Positions 42,826 to 55,815 of a stretch of DNA of 64,000 nt are shown piece after piece. The position numbers and the translations under genes are program-made. This DNA comes from Armillaria gallica (lineage: Eukaryota; Basidiomycota; Agaricomycetes; Agaricales; Physalacriaceae). The stretch is taken from positions 6,262,001 through 6,326,000 of the forward strand of contig JBANDB010000001.1 in assembly GCA_037576215.1 (NCBI GenBank), in the 5' to 3' direction. The notes under the pieces were generated by a model. It was not told where the DNA came from, did no database searches, and was given only the letters and a program-made list of their open reading frames with translations. How positions within the stretch are numbered: the first letter of the stretch is position 1; every line of letters begins with the position of its first letter.

Positions 42826-44190
42826 TCACCGCCGTTTTGTTCCAAGTTTGACGGGGTTAGAATGAGGTATGCCGAGGCGGGACTGGTCATGCTTGGGGCG
42901 TGTACCGACATGTGAATTCTTGGTATTGACTGCTGCTGAGGTGGAAAGGATGCCTACATAGTTTGTGCTGAACACATCAAACACAAAATAAGACAAGAAC
43001 AACGAACCATCTTCATTTCTGGCTATTTTCTGAGTCAATGCCAGTAACAAAGTGTGAAGAGGTCCTGCAGCAGCGTGGTTACAGTCCAGCATAGATAGCA
43101 ACGAAGGGATCGTCCCACACAAGTTCATAACCACTTCGTCCTCCAGGGTGAGTGAGACAGGCATGTTTGATAAGTAGGGGATAACCGGGGCTGATTTGTT
43201 TGAAAATAATGGGAGATCAAAGTTTTCAGAACAGAGTTCTGAAAGATGCGCGCTTCACTGCCTCGTGACTGTGTGACTGACGCGTCAGTTTGTGACTGGG
43301 GAGTCTGCCCAGGATATGCACCTTGAATACCTTTCAAACAGTCTACCTCAGGTTATCGACCGAGTTGGAATGCCGCCCGTTTTTGACTGATCATATCAAC
43401 CTTCATCGACCCGAAATTATCACCGGAATTCTGCAAGACTGGATTGCAACAGTTTTCAAAAACGGAGACGCTTGGACAGAGAAATGACATTTTGTTGAAT
43501 AAAGAGATGATAATTTGTTGAATGAATTGATCAGAAGTCCGGCAAGACATGGATGCGTCGATGCTGCAACAGAAAGAGATGAAGGAAACAGACAACAATG
43601 CTCAACACGAACGCTGCATCATCCACGATCACCGGTCTGATCCGGTACATTGGTGCCCGCCGCGTGCCGGGGTGGGTACAACCTCGCTGGTTTTGTACAA
43701 TCTGCCTACCCTTTTATTCTAGTCACTCAGTTAAAATACTAGTCTCAGTATTGTTTCATGTTTTAGTGTGTGACAGTGGTAAGCTGGTAACTTGCAAACC
43801 GTAGATGTCAATAGACTTGCAAAGGAATTATCTATTTGCTGGATAATACTCACAGGTGAATTCGGCAACATCACCCTCAAGTTCTGGGTCAGTGTTGGGA
43901 TGATTTCATCCAGTTGATGCAGCCGCCGACCACCAATAACAACCGTTTTGCCACAAGCCATGGACTTTAACATAGAATACCAGTGACGTTTTCGCATGGC
44001 GAGTACACTGGAGTAATTGAGTAGCCATACTGAGTAGATCAAAAGTCGGATTCAGCAGAGTAGGGATCGAGGACACAAATTGCTTTCCTGCCGTCTTCTC
44101 CTTATACAGGGTATCATACGAGACCAAGCTCGTCATTGAGGACAGAGGCAACATAGCCACCTTTGGTAACAGCTCCGTTTCCACCAAACA
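42826..44190 (-). other. Coding-like minus-strand segments of unknown identity
   Basis: Several minus-strand stretches read like protein: TLEDEVVMNLCGTIPSLLSM with LHTLLLALTQKIARNED (43164-43015), VVIGGRRLHQLDEIIPTLTQ (about 43950-43880) and YKEKTAGKQFVSSIPTLLNP (about 44110-44050). They do not join into one frame and no family is recognised. They could be further 5' exons of the dioxygenase gene or remains of other genes. Confidence 0.3.
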
Positions 44191-44254
44191 TCATGAACGA
44201 ACCATTGGAATGTGCACCCCAGAGGAGCAAAAAACGTCCATCTTGTCCTCCCAA

Positions 44255-44472
44255 GTGTCTGTGCCATATCTATGTCGCATATTCAAGGCAATGTGAATAT
44301 AGAAGAAAACAGAGACGAACCCAATGCAATGTCGCTCTTCCCGTCGATGGAGGTCCAGCAAATAACATCGCTCGTCCTGCTATCCAACCTTCCTGCATCA
44401 TCTTCAGCAGCATTCCTGGCCTTGGCTTGCCTGACCATTCCCTGCGAATTAGCCCTTTGCCCTAACCGGTCG
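44255..44472 (-). pseudogene. RuvB-like (TIP49/Pontin-Reptin type) ATPase, N-terminal fragment
   Basis: Across frames the minus strand reads [33 protein letters not shown] and GKSDIALG. This is the N-terminal AAA+ region of RuvB-like helicases, including the AGRA..LAGPPGTGK Walker A. Two frame changes (after RNAA and inside Walker A) break it. It is cut at 44474, where LTR-like copy A begins. The intact family acts in chromatin remodelling and snoRNP assembly; this copy cannot. Confidence 0.6.
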
Positions 44473-44474
44473 TT

Positions 44475-46077
44475 GATGAGCCTAAGACTTCCGTGGCAAT
44501 GGCAACACCAACTCAGAACGAGATTGGGTAATTAACGTAGTAGCACGGCAATCAAGGCGATCATGTGTGCGAGTGGTTTGGGGCACCTCCGTGCAGTAGA
44601 ACAATTCCTCTATATGCAAGAATACACTGCGACTTTAAGTCTGCGAAGTAGTACTGCTTGGTAGTCGAGTACTAAATGCTATGGCTTCAAGCTGGTAGGG
44701 ATCTCTCGAAATGAGAGAGAATGAAAATGGGTATGACGTGAATACCACGAATCCGTATGAGAAAACGTGCTGTGAGACTAGAAAACGTCGCGCTACAGTA
44801 ATTGGAGCGAGGTGAACAATGGAAGATAGACTAAACGGTCGGCAATAGTCTGTGGGTGAGCGAAGCGATGAGAAAACGGCGTGGGGACTGCGAGTGGCGA
44901 AATAAACATGGAACGAGGTGCTGAGGGTGGACTGGTGAGAGAAAATGTGGAACTACGAAAACTGGCGATGATACTGGTCCTATACGATGCGAGGGTGCTG
45001 AGTCAATGTCGAAACTGGTCTGGTACTGAAACGATCCTATCTGAACTGATCCTAAGTCTGCTCTGAGACTACCCAAGTGGGTGACAATAACGATGGCGAA
45101 AGTGAAACTGTAAAAACTCCAATGGTGTGAAAGTGAAACGATGACGGCCTATAAAAGATAATGGGGACGAGGTATGGCACGGCGATCATGTATTGGCACA
45201 GTATGAGTGTGCACCAATAGTGTTAAGAGCAAAGGACCCTTCACAGTTAAAAACTGTGGAATAACTCTGGTGAGCTCAAGAGTCGATGTGCGATCAAGAA
45301 TATGCTGGTGCAAACGGTATATTGCCGTAGAACGGTGAATAGACATGGTTTACTGGCGATAGACTAGAGCGTGACGATAATTGACGTAGTCTGGGGTCAA
45401 CTGGAGATGAACTGCCCTCTAACTACGTTTTCTAGCTAGTTTTTATACTACAAGTACGAATTTATAAATAGAGTAATTATGCGAGACTTAGTAAGGCTGT
45501 AAGGCCTTGGCTTTGTGAAAAGTCGTAGGAAACATATGGTCCTTTGTCTTCTAAAGTAACAGCAACTCGTCGACGTTGCCGCGTATGGATGCGAACCGTA
45601 TGGGGTCATTGAGCGATGCACGGATCGTTAGGTGCTGTTTAGCTGCGGATTACTTGAGCAATAGTCGTCGTGCTGAGGAGTACGCATGGGGTAACATTTT
45701 CTCGAGGCCTTGGCGAAGTAACAGCCTTAGTAAACACGGTCTGTGGTTGCCGTAGCTGGGAAGGTACTCGCATCAATCACATCATTTTCATTAAGTGATC
45801 AATGAGCACGTCAACTAGGTGCTTCTGAGTGATGCGTCAATTCCGTATTGGGATGATTGTCGATCGAAGGTGCCTTGCCATGATGAAGTATGGCAATTAT
45901 GATGCATGGCAAGATGGGATGGATAACAAAGCGCGTAAGGAGTGGTTGCCGTAGGATGAAAGTGGTATCAGTGGGTGTGCAATCATTGGTTTGCTGAAAG
46001 TCCGTTGAAGGGACAGTAGCATTAATTAGCAGTCAAAATCCACGAATTCTGAGCGTACAGAGCCTGGAGGCTCATCA
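44475..46077 (+). mobile_element. LTR-like repeat, copy A (diverged)
   Basis: It starts TGATGAGCC and ends GGCTCATCA, 1603 bp. It aligns along its length with copies B, C and D but is clearly more diverged and shorter. The 20-bp array present in the others is reduced to about three units (GAGAAAACGTG, CTAGAAAACGTCG) near 44758-44800. It lies between the RuvB-like fragment and unassigned sequence, so it may be a solo LTR. No target duplication was recognised. Confidence 0.6.
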
Positions 46078-48265
46078 TCATCGAGTACCAGTACGTGGAT
46101 ATTTGAATGATGCCTGCAAATTTTGGTCGGAACTTTCCCAAACAACGCGTCGAATATCCCAATCTACGCGCTCCATCTTGCTGATATCTCGGAGTTCAGA
46201 CGTCCCTGTTGTGATTTGTGTTGCCTGTACAGAGGTGAGCAGTTCCTCTCATGATCATCATGTCGAAGCCGGTATACTTGGCCATCGTAGAATATGCTCC
46301 CATAAGGCTTTGCAAGCCCTAAAGGGCAGAAAAAGTCGAGCAAACAAAAGTACAACGGTCTAGTCGATTTGTACAGGACCTGTCGTGTTTCTTCATCCGT
46401 AACAGGCTGAGGGAATGATTTTCGAGGCTCCCTGGATAGTACTGATGTGAATTTATGGTACAGAGATAGGGACATGAACAAACGTCCGCATGACCCATAC
46501 ATCCTCAACGCTCCTATCCAGTCTTCCGTCATTCCGTCCGTCTATTAAACCAAGCTTTGTAACACTGGTCGCTCTTCGTCCATTTTATGTCAAGGCAGAA
46601 CTTGAAGTTGTCGTGCTTATGCACGTACCATGAGGATTCACCATGTCAGTACCATGATCTCACCAGGGAACTAGGCCCAGAAACATGAAGGAATATAGTC
46701 TGGTTGGAAGTACAAGACGGAGATAGATAACTTCTTGCTCGATGGCAGTTGCAAAGTTGGCACTGGTCTGTGTGTGTGATAGCGGAAGGTGAAGGGAAAG
46801 AGGCATGGCTATGTGGATATTATTTTCTTTGCAAATATTATCACTAGTCACGGCGTGAGCTTCATGTCAGTGAAAAGAAAGCAAGTCCAGCATTACGCAT
46901 ATAACAATCCCCATAGGTAGAAATGTAGAATTATAGTGGTACAATCCAAGTGCATGCATGTCGTGAAAAATGAAATATAATATACCTGGAACACAAAACG
47001 AATGTCAGAAACACAGGTCCAGAACAAATCAAATGAAACCAACCAAAATTTGGCTATTTGACCTCGTCCATGATATCCATCTAAAAATACACCTCCCATA
47101 CAGGATGGCCCAGTCACTCACTCCATGCCTGTCCCCACCATCCCGCCAAAATACCAAACTGAACCCAGGAATCTCATCCTTGCACGGTGGTCAGCTATGG
47201 TGACTGAGTACTCCGACCTCGGATCATAATATGCGTACGGGAGATGCAACTCCTGTAGCAGGGTAGGCCCAAAGCAAAAATGCTGCACATGGTGCAGATG
47301 CTGCACATTGGGCGGGGTGAATATTGAGGGAAATGGCGTCGTCGACATGGCCGTGACTGTGTTCACAAGACTGCTGGGTAAGGGTCCAGGATGTTCGACG
47401 ACTGTGACACTACTGGAAGTAGACTGGGCATACGATGGAGGCAGCGTGTGTGACGGAGGCATCGTGTCGTTGACTGCCATCACACTTTATGTGACGGGTC
47501 ATGGTGGTACCAGTACAAGGACAAAAACATTGCAAGTCTTTTAATGCGTGGATGTTGTTGTTCGCTGCTGAAATCAATTGAGTGGCTGTGCCGATTCTTT
47601 CGTGGTCTTTACCATGACATCGAAGACCAATGCCATCTCCTCCACTCGCTCAACAGCCCTCTCGTGGGTGAGAAACAGTAAGTAATTGTTTTTTTTTGAT
47701 ATTGAATATTCCTTCTAGATCTTTTTTATGCATACAGTGGCTGCAAGAGCCCTGGAGAATGACCAGTTCACCCCAACCGCACGTGTAAGCTCTATGCAAG
47801 GCAGCACCATACGTACCCACCCATGACCACCAAGACAACAACCACCATCGATGATGACAACACCAGCCCCAACAGCACTCGCTGTGGCTCCAAGTGCAAG
47901 CCCTGATTCCGTCTCGACCGTGCGGCAACTCCAGCATCCACATCAAGGCCAATCGCCGTGGTCCATGGCATTCGAGCACAATAATGATCACCAATACACT
48001 GGCTGAATCATTATCGACTACCATCTGTGACCGCAAGGGCGTATCGACCCAAAATTGGCCGAGGGACAGCGACGATGAATTGCACGATGTCAACGATGAC
48101 GGGAGGACCAGGGGGCTTTTAAAATGACACAAGGCTATGGTGGAGGGTGGAACTGGGCTGCGAAGGACGGTAAAGGGTGCAGAGGTATGGGAAAGGGCAG
48201 AAATGTATCGGGCAAGACTGCAGGAACATACTCGGGATGCTGACGGCCAACGACAACGAGGACGG
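46078..48265. other. Unassigned 2.2-kb segment between LTR-like copies A and B
   Basis: A minus-strand frame at 47118-47483 contains PYAYYDPRSEYSVTIADHRA and FLGSVWYFGGMVGTGME, which looks protein-like, continued in another frame by GVFLDGYHGRGQIAKFW. No family is recognised and no complete model can be made. The rest holds only short random frames. Confidence 0.3.
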
Positions 48266-49973
48266 TGATGAGCCTCCAGGCTCTGTACGCTCAGAATTCG
48301 CGGATTTAGCCATCCATCACCCAATACCTTCAAAACGACGCCATTATAACCCTCACACACTCCATAACACTGCCAACTCTCGATAATACCACGGATTTTC
48401 GCAGTATAAGCCACAAACATTCAGATCCAGTCCTAAAACCGTGACATCCACTCCTCACGCACTCCGTTATACTTCCCAGCTCACCTCGCATCACAATTAC
48501 CGTATCTCATCACGGCAAGGCACCTTTGATCGACAATCATTCCAAAATGGGGTTGCTATATCACTCAGAAGCACTAGTTGATGTGCCCATCAATCATTTA
48601 ATGAAATGACGTGATTGACGCGAGTACCCTCCCAGCTACGATAATTACAGCTACGGCAACTATAGACCGCATTTACTAAGGCTGTTACAGTGCCAAGACT
48701 TCAAATTATCATTGCCCCACGCATACACCTCAGCACGGCAACTGCAGCTCAATAACCCGCAGCTACACAGCACTTTATGATCCGCTCATCGCTCAATAAA
48801 ACCACACGGTTTGCATCCATACACGGCAACGTCAAGGACTTGCTGTTACTTTAGAACCACAGATACCATATGTTTACTATGGCTATTACAAAAGCCAAGG
48901 ACTTACAGCCTTACTAAGGCTCCGAAGAATATTCTATTTATAAAATCGTACTTGTAGTATAAAAACTAGGTAGATACTGCATTTTTAGAGCTAGTTCTTA
49001 CCCAGTTGACGAGGCTACGGCATTACCAGTCAGCTACGGTTACTCCAAGTTATTCCCCACCGCTTGCTTTACTCTTTAAACGTTGTTGGTTGCACCAATA
49101 CACGAAATCTTGCATCAATAACTTGCTTTTGTCTTTTAATGCCACAACATTGCTTCACTTTCACCACATAGGATTGTTTCATCGCTTTCACCTTCTACAT
49201 CACCATCGTTTTCATCACCCAGTTCAGTATTGCCTCCGTGTAGGCCCAGTTCAGCTCCATAGGATCACCCTCGTCTTTATCATTGTTTGGAGTTGCTGTG
49301 CATCTATTGCCGCAGCGCCCACTCAGCACCTCAGTTGCTACGATTTCTACCAGTTTCTTACAGTCTCCGTACGTTTATTGCTATTGTTTCGACTCACAAT
49401 ATTAGGTACACCCCAAGCCACGTTTACTAGGCTATTTCGACGTCTTCTAGTCCATTGCCACGATTACTAGAGCATCGCAACGTTTTCTAGTCCCTCCCCA
49501 CGTTTTCCAGTCCATCCCCACGTTTCCTTGACCGTTGCTACGATTTCTAGCGTGTTGCTACGATTTCTAAAGCATTGCTACGATTACCAGTCCTTCCACA
49601 CGTTTTCCAGTCCCTCCCCACGTTTTCTCGACCGTTGCTACGATTTCTAGACCTATTTTCGTGGTCTCTAGATCATTTTCGCAGTTTCTATCACGGTTTC
49701 TTGGTATTCAAGTCATACCAGATTCCGTCCCATCTCGTTTATCGAGATCCTTCCTGGCTTACAGCCAACGTCTACTAGTACTCCTTGACCAAGAGTACTA
49801 CTTTGCTGACTGAAAAGTCGCAGTGTATCTTGTGTTATTGAGGAATTGACCGCACGGAGGTGCACCGAACCACTTGCAAACACATTGCCTTGATTGCTGT
49901 GTTGCTACGTTAATTTCCTAAGCTCTCTCCGAGTTTTGGGTGTTGCCATTGCCACGGAAGTCTAGGCTCATCA
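48266..49973 (-). mobile_element. LTR-like repeat, copy B
   Basis: 1708 bp, minus orientation relative to copies A and C, with the ends TGATGAGCC and GGCTCATCA. Nearly identical to C and D: an incidental 154-codon frame (49006-49470) is the same as in C (51963-52427, opposite strand). A TATAAA stretch near 48938 could serve as a promoter. No pol or gag lies beside it. Its start end abuts the acidic ORF at 49980. Confidence 0.75.
49418..49697 (-). repeat. 20-bp-period array in LTR-like copy B, 14 units
   Basis: The segment divides exactly into fourteen 20-bp units with a core (C/T)ACG(T/A)TTNC(T/C)AG plus a variable second half (TCCNTCC, GACCGTTG or GAGCATTG). The last two units are weakest. 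Confidence 0.8.
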
Positions 49974-49979
49974 CCGGAT

Positions 49980-50533
49980 CTCTTGTTATTGACACAGCAA
50001 GCACAGGACATTTCTCTGTTGAGAATTGGGGCGACAAATGGGAGCGGTCCATGTCTGGCAAGCCACGCCAAATCCGACGAGCGACACGTTTCTTTCAGAT
50101 GGTTAAGGACTTTGACATTACCACCTGGAAGAAGATCCTTGACCCCGTGAAGGAACTGGTTGATGAATCTGCTTCTAAACGGAAGCACCACACTGAGAAG
50201 ACCACCGCAATATCATCCTCAGCTGGCAAGGGCATCGATTTTGAGGACTATGGTCAGGCCGTGCTAGAATCAGATGTGGAGGAGGATGCAGACTCGCAGA
50301 ATGGTGGGCTTTGTCATGATGCCAATCAAAATGACGCGTCATCTATCGTTCAAGGTTTGAACCGTGACATTACTCCAACTGGTACTATTGACAGTGGTCC
50401 CGCAACAGAGCATGATATGGATGAGGATGATGGCAGTGACAATGATGATTCTGCCATGGTTTTAGCTGAGGATGACGGCATACAAGCTACTAGGTCCTTA
50501 TCACCGGAGCTCAGGCATCTTTTCCCCATGTAA
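49980..50533 (+). pseudogene. 3' fragment of an unknown acidic-tail protein, cut by LTR-like copy B
   Basis: The plus frame is open through the edge of copy B and then reads TGHFSVENWGDKWERSMSGK, RFFQMVKDFDITTWKKILDP and VKELVDESASKRKHH, with an acidic tail (DEDDGSDNDDSAM) ending LSPELRHLFPM at the TAA before 50534. It has the look of a real C-terminus whose 5' part was replaced by the repeat. No family is recognised. Confidence 0.45.
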
Positions 50534-51399
50534 TCAACCCTTCTCATACTAGTGTTACTCGTTCAAACATTCCTGCTTGCTGTATGCCCATTATGCCTAT
50601 GTAGTATGATTATGCCAATTACCACTATGCTTTCTACTATGCTCTTTCATCATTCGGAATGTCCAAAGCAATAAGCAAACTGAAATATATAGTAAAAGAC
50701 ATTGCCATACGAAAGATGTGCCGGTCTTTCAAAGTCGCACATCATCTTTTAAAGTTCTGATCTACTTGACAAGACAAGGTATGTATCTTGTGAAATACAT
50801 TTTCTTCTTGTGGAAAGACATTGTATTTTGTATCTTTCAAAGCTTTTATGACTTTAGAAAGTACTGAAATACCCCAAAGACAAAGTGACCATTTTGCTGA
50901 TGATGTGACAGGCTGCGTATCAAGCATGTCTTTGGGGATATACCTAGGTCATAAGGAACAGTTTTCACTAGAACAGATGTCACATGAGTCACTGGCAATT
51001 TCTTCACAGAGAGTAGATGGGCCACATACTTCTGTTGAATGGATACAAATGTGGCGCAGCTATGACGGTAGCATAGAGTCGTCCTTTCCCATTCGTATTA
51101 CCACCAGAGAGCAAGTGAGATGATCAGGAGAGTCGACGTAGCAAGTTCACCGCAAGTGTAACGGGTAATACCCATATCTACAACCATCTCATTATTTAGT
51201 ACTGATTGGTATCGGCTTCGCCGATACACCTATATATTCCATACATAGCTTTATGTAACAGTAGTTTTTATCTTGTACACCTTTTGTAACTGATCAATAT
51301 ACGTTGGTCTAAGTTACATTGCGTGCCACAAGACTAAGGCTCCCTTACACTTTTTAACTTTTCCAGCTGTATTCATCAGCTACTGCTCCCCCCCCCCGT
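50534..51399. other. Non-coding sequence between LTR-like copies B and C
   Basis: AT-rich sequence after the acidic ORF. A 100-codon plus frame at 50821 has no domain. Copy C starts after a C10 run at its right edge. Confidence 0.35.
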
Positions 51400-53167
51400 T
51401 GATGAGCCTAGACTTCCGTGGCAACGGCAACACCCAAAACTCGGTGAGAGCTTAGGCAATTAATGTAGCAACACAGCAATCAAGGCAATGTGTTTGCAAG
51501 TGGTTCGGTGCACCTCCGTGCAGTCAATTCCTCAATAACACAAGATACACTGCGACTTTTCAGTCAGCAAAGTAGTACTCTTGGTCAAGGAGTACTAATA
51601 GATGTTGGCTGTAAGCCAGGAAGGATCTCAATAAACGAGATGGGATGGAATCTGGTATGACTTGAATACCAAGAAACTGTGATAGAAACTGCAAAAATGA
51701 TCTAGAGACCACGAAAATGGGTCTAGAAATCGTAGGGATGCTCTAGAAATCGTGGCAACGGTCGAGAAAACATGGGGAGGGACTGGAAAACGTTGTGATG
51801 CTCTAGTAATCGTGGGGGAGGGCGAGTAATCGTGTGGAAGGACTGGTAATCGTAGCAATGCTCTAGAAATCGTAGCAACACGCTAGAAATCATAGCAACG
51901 GTCGAGGAAACGTGGGGATGGACTGGAAAACGTGGGGAGGGACTAGAAAACGTTGCGATGCTCTAGTAATCGTGGCAATGGACTAGAAGACGTCGAAATA
52001 GCCTAGTAAACGTGGCTTGGGGTGTACCTAATATTGTGAGTCGAAACAATAGCAATAAACGTACGGAGACTGTAAGAAACTGGTAGAAATCGTAGCAACT
52101 GAGGTGCTGAGTGGGCGCTGCGGCAATAGATGCACAGCAACTCCAAACAATGATAAAGACGAGGGTGATCCTATGGAGCTGAACTGGGCCTACACGGAGG
52201 CAATACTGAACTGGGTGATGAAAACGATGGTGATGTAGAAGGTGAAAGCGATGAAACAATCCTATGTGGTGAAAGTGAAGCAATGTTGTGGCATTAAAAG
52301 ACAAAAGCAAGTTATTGATGCAAGATTTCGTGTATTGGTGCAACCAACAACGTTTAAAGAGTAAAGCAAGCGGTGGGGAATAACTTGGAGTAACCGTAGC
52401 TGACTGGTAATGCCGTAGCCTCGTCAACTGGGTAAGAACTAGCTCTAAAAATGCAGTATCTACCTAGTTTTTATACTACAAGTACGATTTTATAAATAGA
52501 ATATTCTTCGGAGCCTTAGTAAGGCTGTAAGTCCTTGGCTTTTGTAATAGCCATAGTAAACATATGGTATCTGTGGTTCTAAAGTAACAGCAAGTCCTTG
52601 ACGTTGCCGTGTATGGATGCAAACCGTGTGGTTTTATTGAGCGATGAGCGGATCATAAAGTGCTGTGTAGCTGCGGGTTATTGAGCTGCAGTTGCCGTGC
52701 TGAGGTGTATGCGTGGGGCAATGATAATTTGAAGTCTTGGCACTGTAACAGCCTTAGTAAATGCGGTCTATAGTTGCCGTAGCTGTAATTATCGTAGCTG
52801 GGAGGGTACTCGCGTCAATCACGTCATTTCATTAAATGATTGATGGGCACATCAACTAGTGCTTCTGAGTGATATAGCAACCCCATTTTGGAATGATTGT
52901 CGATCAAAGGTGCCTTGCCGTGATGAGATACGGTAATTGTGATGCGAGGTGAGCTGGGAAGTATAACGGAGTGCGTGAGGAGTGGATGTCACGGTTTTAG
53001 GACTGGATCTGAATGTTTGTGGCTTATACTGCGAAAATCCGTGGTATTATCGAGAGTTGGCAGTGTTATGGAGTGTGTGAGGGTTATAATGGCGTCGTTT
53101 TGAAGGTATTGGGTGATGGATGGCTAAATCCGCGAATTCTGAGCGTACAGAGCCTGGAGGCTCATCA
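51400..53167 (+). mobile_element. LTR-like repeat, copy C (5' LTR of the gag-bearing element)
   Basis: 1768 bp, TGATGAGCC..GGCTCATCA, followed 60 bp later by a gag ORF on the same strand, so it is best read as the 5' LTR of a Ty3/Gypsy-type retrotransposon. No standard tRNA primer-binding site is obvious in CCGGAGAAATTC after its end. It faces copy B head to head across 1.4 kb. Confidence 0.75.
51681..52020 (+). repeat. 20-bp-period array in LTR-like copy C, 17 units
   Basis: Units fall in exact 20-bp register from 51681 to 52020, for example GACTGGAAAACGTGGGGAGG and CTCTAGAAATCGTAGCAACA. Three more units than copy B. Confidence 0.85.
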
Positions 53168-53226
53168 CCGGAGAAATTCTCTCTCAGAAATTTCGTTTTT
53201 CCACTGTTAATCGTGCCAGCACATCA

Positions 53227-55575
53227 ATGACTCGTTCGAAATTAAAGAAAGCTGCGATGCAGGAGAAGAAGACCACAGGAGTGTCAAGTACACGGGACAG
53301 GGAGAGAGATGGCAATACATCGTTGTCGCATGCGGAGGAGGAATCCACCCCAACAGTTGGCGCTACCTCAAAGCGGAAGAAGACCACTGCTAGCAGCAAG
53401 GCTAAGGGGAAGGCGACCCTTGCCTTTGAGGTACAGCAGTCCGATGACCACGAGAGGCTGTGGGACAGACATGTCATCGAGAAGGATGATGAACACGAAC
53501 ACGATGGTGAGTATTCCATCGACGATTTGGGAACCGATGCCCCAACATATGACTTGGACACACTGCTGGGGAACCAGAGCCCAACAGCCGTAGATCACCC
53601 CACCCTCCCCAACAAACCACGATCGATGGTTTTACTTGGCGAGGGCTACATCCCGATTACAGGTTTCAAAGCCAATCCAGCATTTGATAGCATACGAGGG
53701 GACGCAGCAAAGAAAGCTTCAGCACAACCATCCGACCACCCTTGGCGCCGTGAATCAACCGCGGGCACACCCAGACCTCGAGATGCGTCCCCAGTAAGGA
53801 ACACTACGACACCGCCGCCGCACCCAGTGAGGGAAGACGTACTGACCCCCCCCTCAAGGCCAATATTGAGGGCCAGTACGACATCAAACAGCACAGCATC
53901 GCAGGAGGATATGACACCGATATTGGTGCAGCTGATATTAGGAGCGGGTCCTGACCGTCACGCTGAGGCAGACGCACAAACCGTGTTCGAGGAGATGTTG
54001 AACGATGAGAAGATGTCAATGGAGGCCATGCGGGCCGAACTGGATAAATTATCGGAGTACCGTTTAACCTTGGTATGAGCAGCTGCACACACACAAACCA
54101 AGCGCATATTCATGGGGTTGGGATTTATCAGGATTAACCAATCTTCGAATGAGTATATTCAACAATATAACGCTGAATTAACTACATTAGTTATGGGTAA
54201 AGGCATGCACCAATCAGATGAACCGGTGCGAGTAAAGGAAGAGACGACAACGAACAGTCCATCCTTTGAGGAACAGTGCGCTGCCCTCCGGGAACGAATG
54301 CGGGCAAGTGGGGAATCTAAGCTCAAAGTTCCAGTAGGCGCTGCCAGTCATGGTCACACCCCGACGACATGCCCCACTGCAAACCCAACAGCATCTTCAT
54401 CGTCAACATCTAATGTTGACATGTCAGCGAAAGAACCCGTCGGCACAAAACAAAGCACCACTGGACAGACAAAAGCCCCATCTGAGGAATTAAAGAATCG
54501 GATCGCCCTGCAGAGGATATGGTTGAGTCAGATTAGGGACAGAATGAACCCCATGGTGTCCAACCAAGGAATAGTGTTCGATGAAGACAATAATCCATGG
54601 TTGTCACCACCAGGTAACAATGATCATGATTGTGATCGTGACCCTAAGACGCCGAGAGAGCAATGCGGGCCCGGTGATGGAGACAGAAGGCAGGATAAGC
54701 CACGTCATGATAGTGGAAATGGACGCGACCAGCATGGCTGTGACGGGGGAGACCCTGGTGATGATGGATCTGATAGTAGCAATGATGAAGGATCCCAGAA
54801 GGGTATTCATGATCCCTTCACTCCTCGTTTTCAGTCAAGAATACCATCCCTCATGCCGACGGCGAGATTGCTAGAAGTAAAGGCACAACATACGGAATGG
54901 AAGTTCCAGCAGATCATTGAGTTTATACGCCAACACTTGGAGCACAAGTTATCGATACCCAATGGAGCCAAGGGAACATGCCTTGACACAAAGACGATGA
55001 AAAAATACGACGGAACAGCATCCTGTGAGGTACTATGGGAATGGCTACATAGCGTCATATTCGCATACAGAACATCACAACTAGGAGGGCCTGATCACGA
55101 CGAGGAGAGAGTGCTTATCCTGGACTCGCTTCTGGAAGGAAAAGCAAAGATGTGGTTCCAGCAGAAGATCAGTTGACCAGGGATGATGAAACCACTATTC
55201 GTGGAAGTAATCATCGACCTATATGCTCGGTTCATACATGATTCAGCACTACAGGATGCACACAATGCATTTAGGGCTGCCCGGTGGGATGAAGGGGACA
55301 ACACTGTCCAAGGGTGGAAGGACACCCTGCAACAATTAATAGACGACATGGACATTGCACTGGACGAATACTCCGTGAAAAACAAGTTCATGAGTGGGCT
55401 GCCACCTAATGTGAGGAACGGCGTGTTCGCCGATAAATTGTCTGTGGAATACAATGATTGGGAAGAGCTGTACCAATTGGCACTTGACATTGAGTATGCC
55501 CTGAAGGCAGAAAGGAGGTTTTCGATGACGCCTAGGGCACCCCATGCTGCACAGACATGCCATTCTGTCTGCTAA
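53227..55575 (+). pseudogene. Retrotransposon gag (Ty3/Gypsy type), two stops and 3' truncated
   Basis: One frame runs from ATG 53227 to 55575, interrupted by TGA at 54076-54078 and TGA at 55174-55176. The first part is basic and low-complexity. The capsid-like region reads KKYDGTASCEVLWEWLHSVI, ERVLILDSLLEGKAKMWFQQ, then after the stop VEVIIDLYARFIHDSALQDA, WKDTLQQLIDDMDI and KNKFMSGLPPNVRNGVFADK. This is the gag capsid fold used for particle assembly. Reading is continuous across both stops, so these are nonsense changes rather than gene ends; the second follows AGT and fits TCGA to TTGA. Neither a zinc knuckle nor pol follows. The element ends at about 55575 where sequence linked to the KDZ unit begins. 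Confidence 0.8.
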
Positions 55576-55637
55576 TTAGCATTGAACCCAATGGCATTTT
55601 CAATGCTGGTCAGTAAAGATCCTCAATGCCATTCTGC

Positions 55638-55653
55638 AATGCTGATCAGCATT
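55638..55653. repeat. 16-bp perfect palindrome
   Basis: AATGCTGATCAGCATT is its own complement. It sits near the presumed left end of the KDZ unit and is preceded by a diverged repeat of itself. Confidence 0.6.
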
Positions 55654-55815
55654 CCCCTGTCCCACCGTGTAAGGTAACTCCCTACAAAACTATGGTGCCT
55701 GCTAATTTTTAGAGGAAGCACCTAAAATCCCTCTACCTGTTTATTTTTGCTTACCCAATTCCAGACATGGCAAAATCGGCTGCTCGGCATAATCGTAATT
55801 TTTGTATTCTAGCTA

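Noticed and set aside
43731..44190. Actin-related protein fragment
   Set aside because: VVIGGRRLHQLDEIIPTL superficially resembles the actin-fold GG motif, but the surrounding residues do not support it.
49006..49470. 154-codon frame repeated in LTR-like copies B, C and D
   Set aside because: Identity follows from identical LTR DNA. The peptide is low-complexity, has no domain, lies partly over the 20-bp array and is not maintained in copy A.
49418..49697. CRISPR-like array
   Set aside because: Units are contiguous 20-bp variants of one sequence with no unique spacers, in a eukaryotic LTR-like repeat.
48266..53167. Copies B and C as terminal inverted repeats of one DNA transposon
   Set aside because: The same repeat precedes gag in copy C, has TG..CA ends and occurs singly as copy A, so an LTR is the simpler reading; kept only as an open question.
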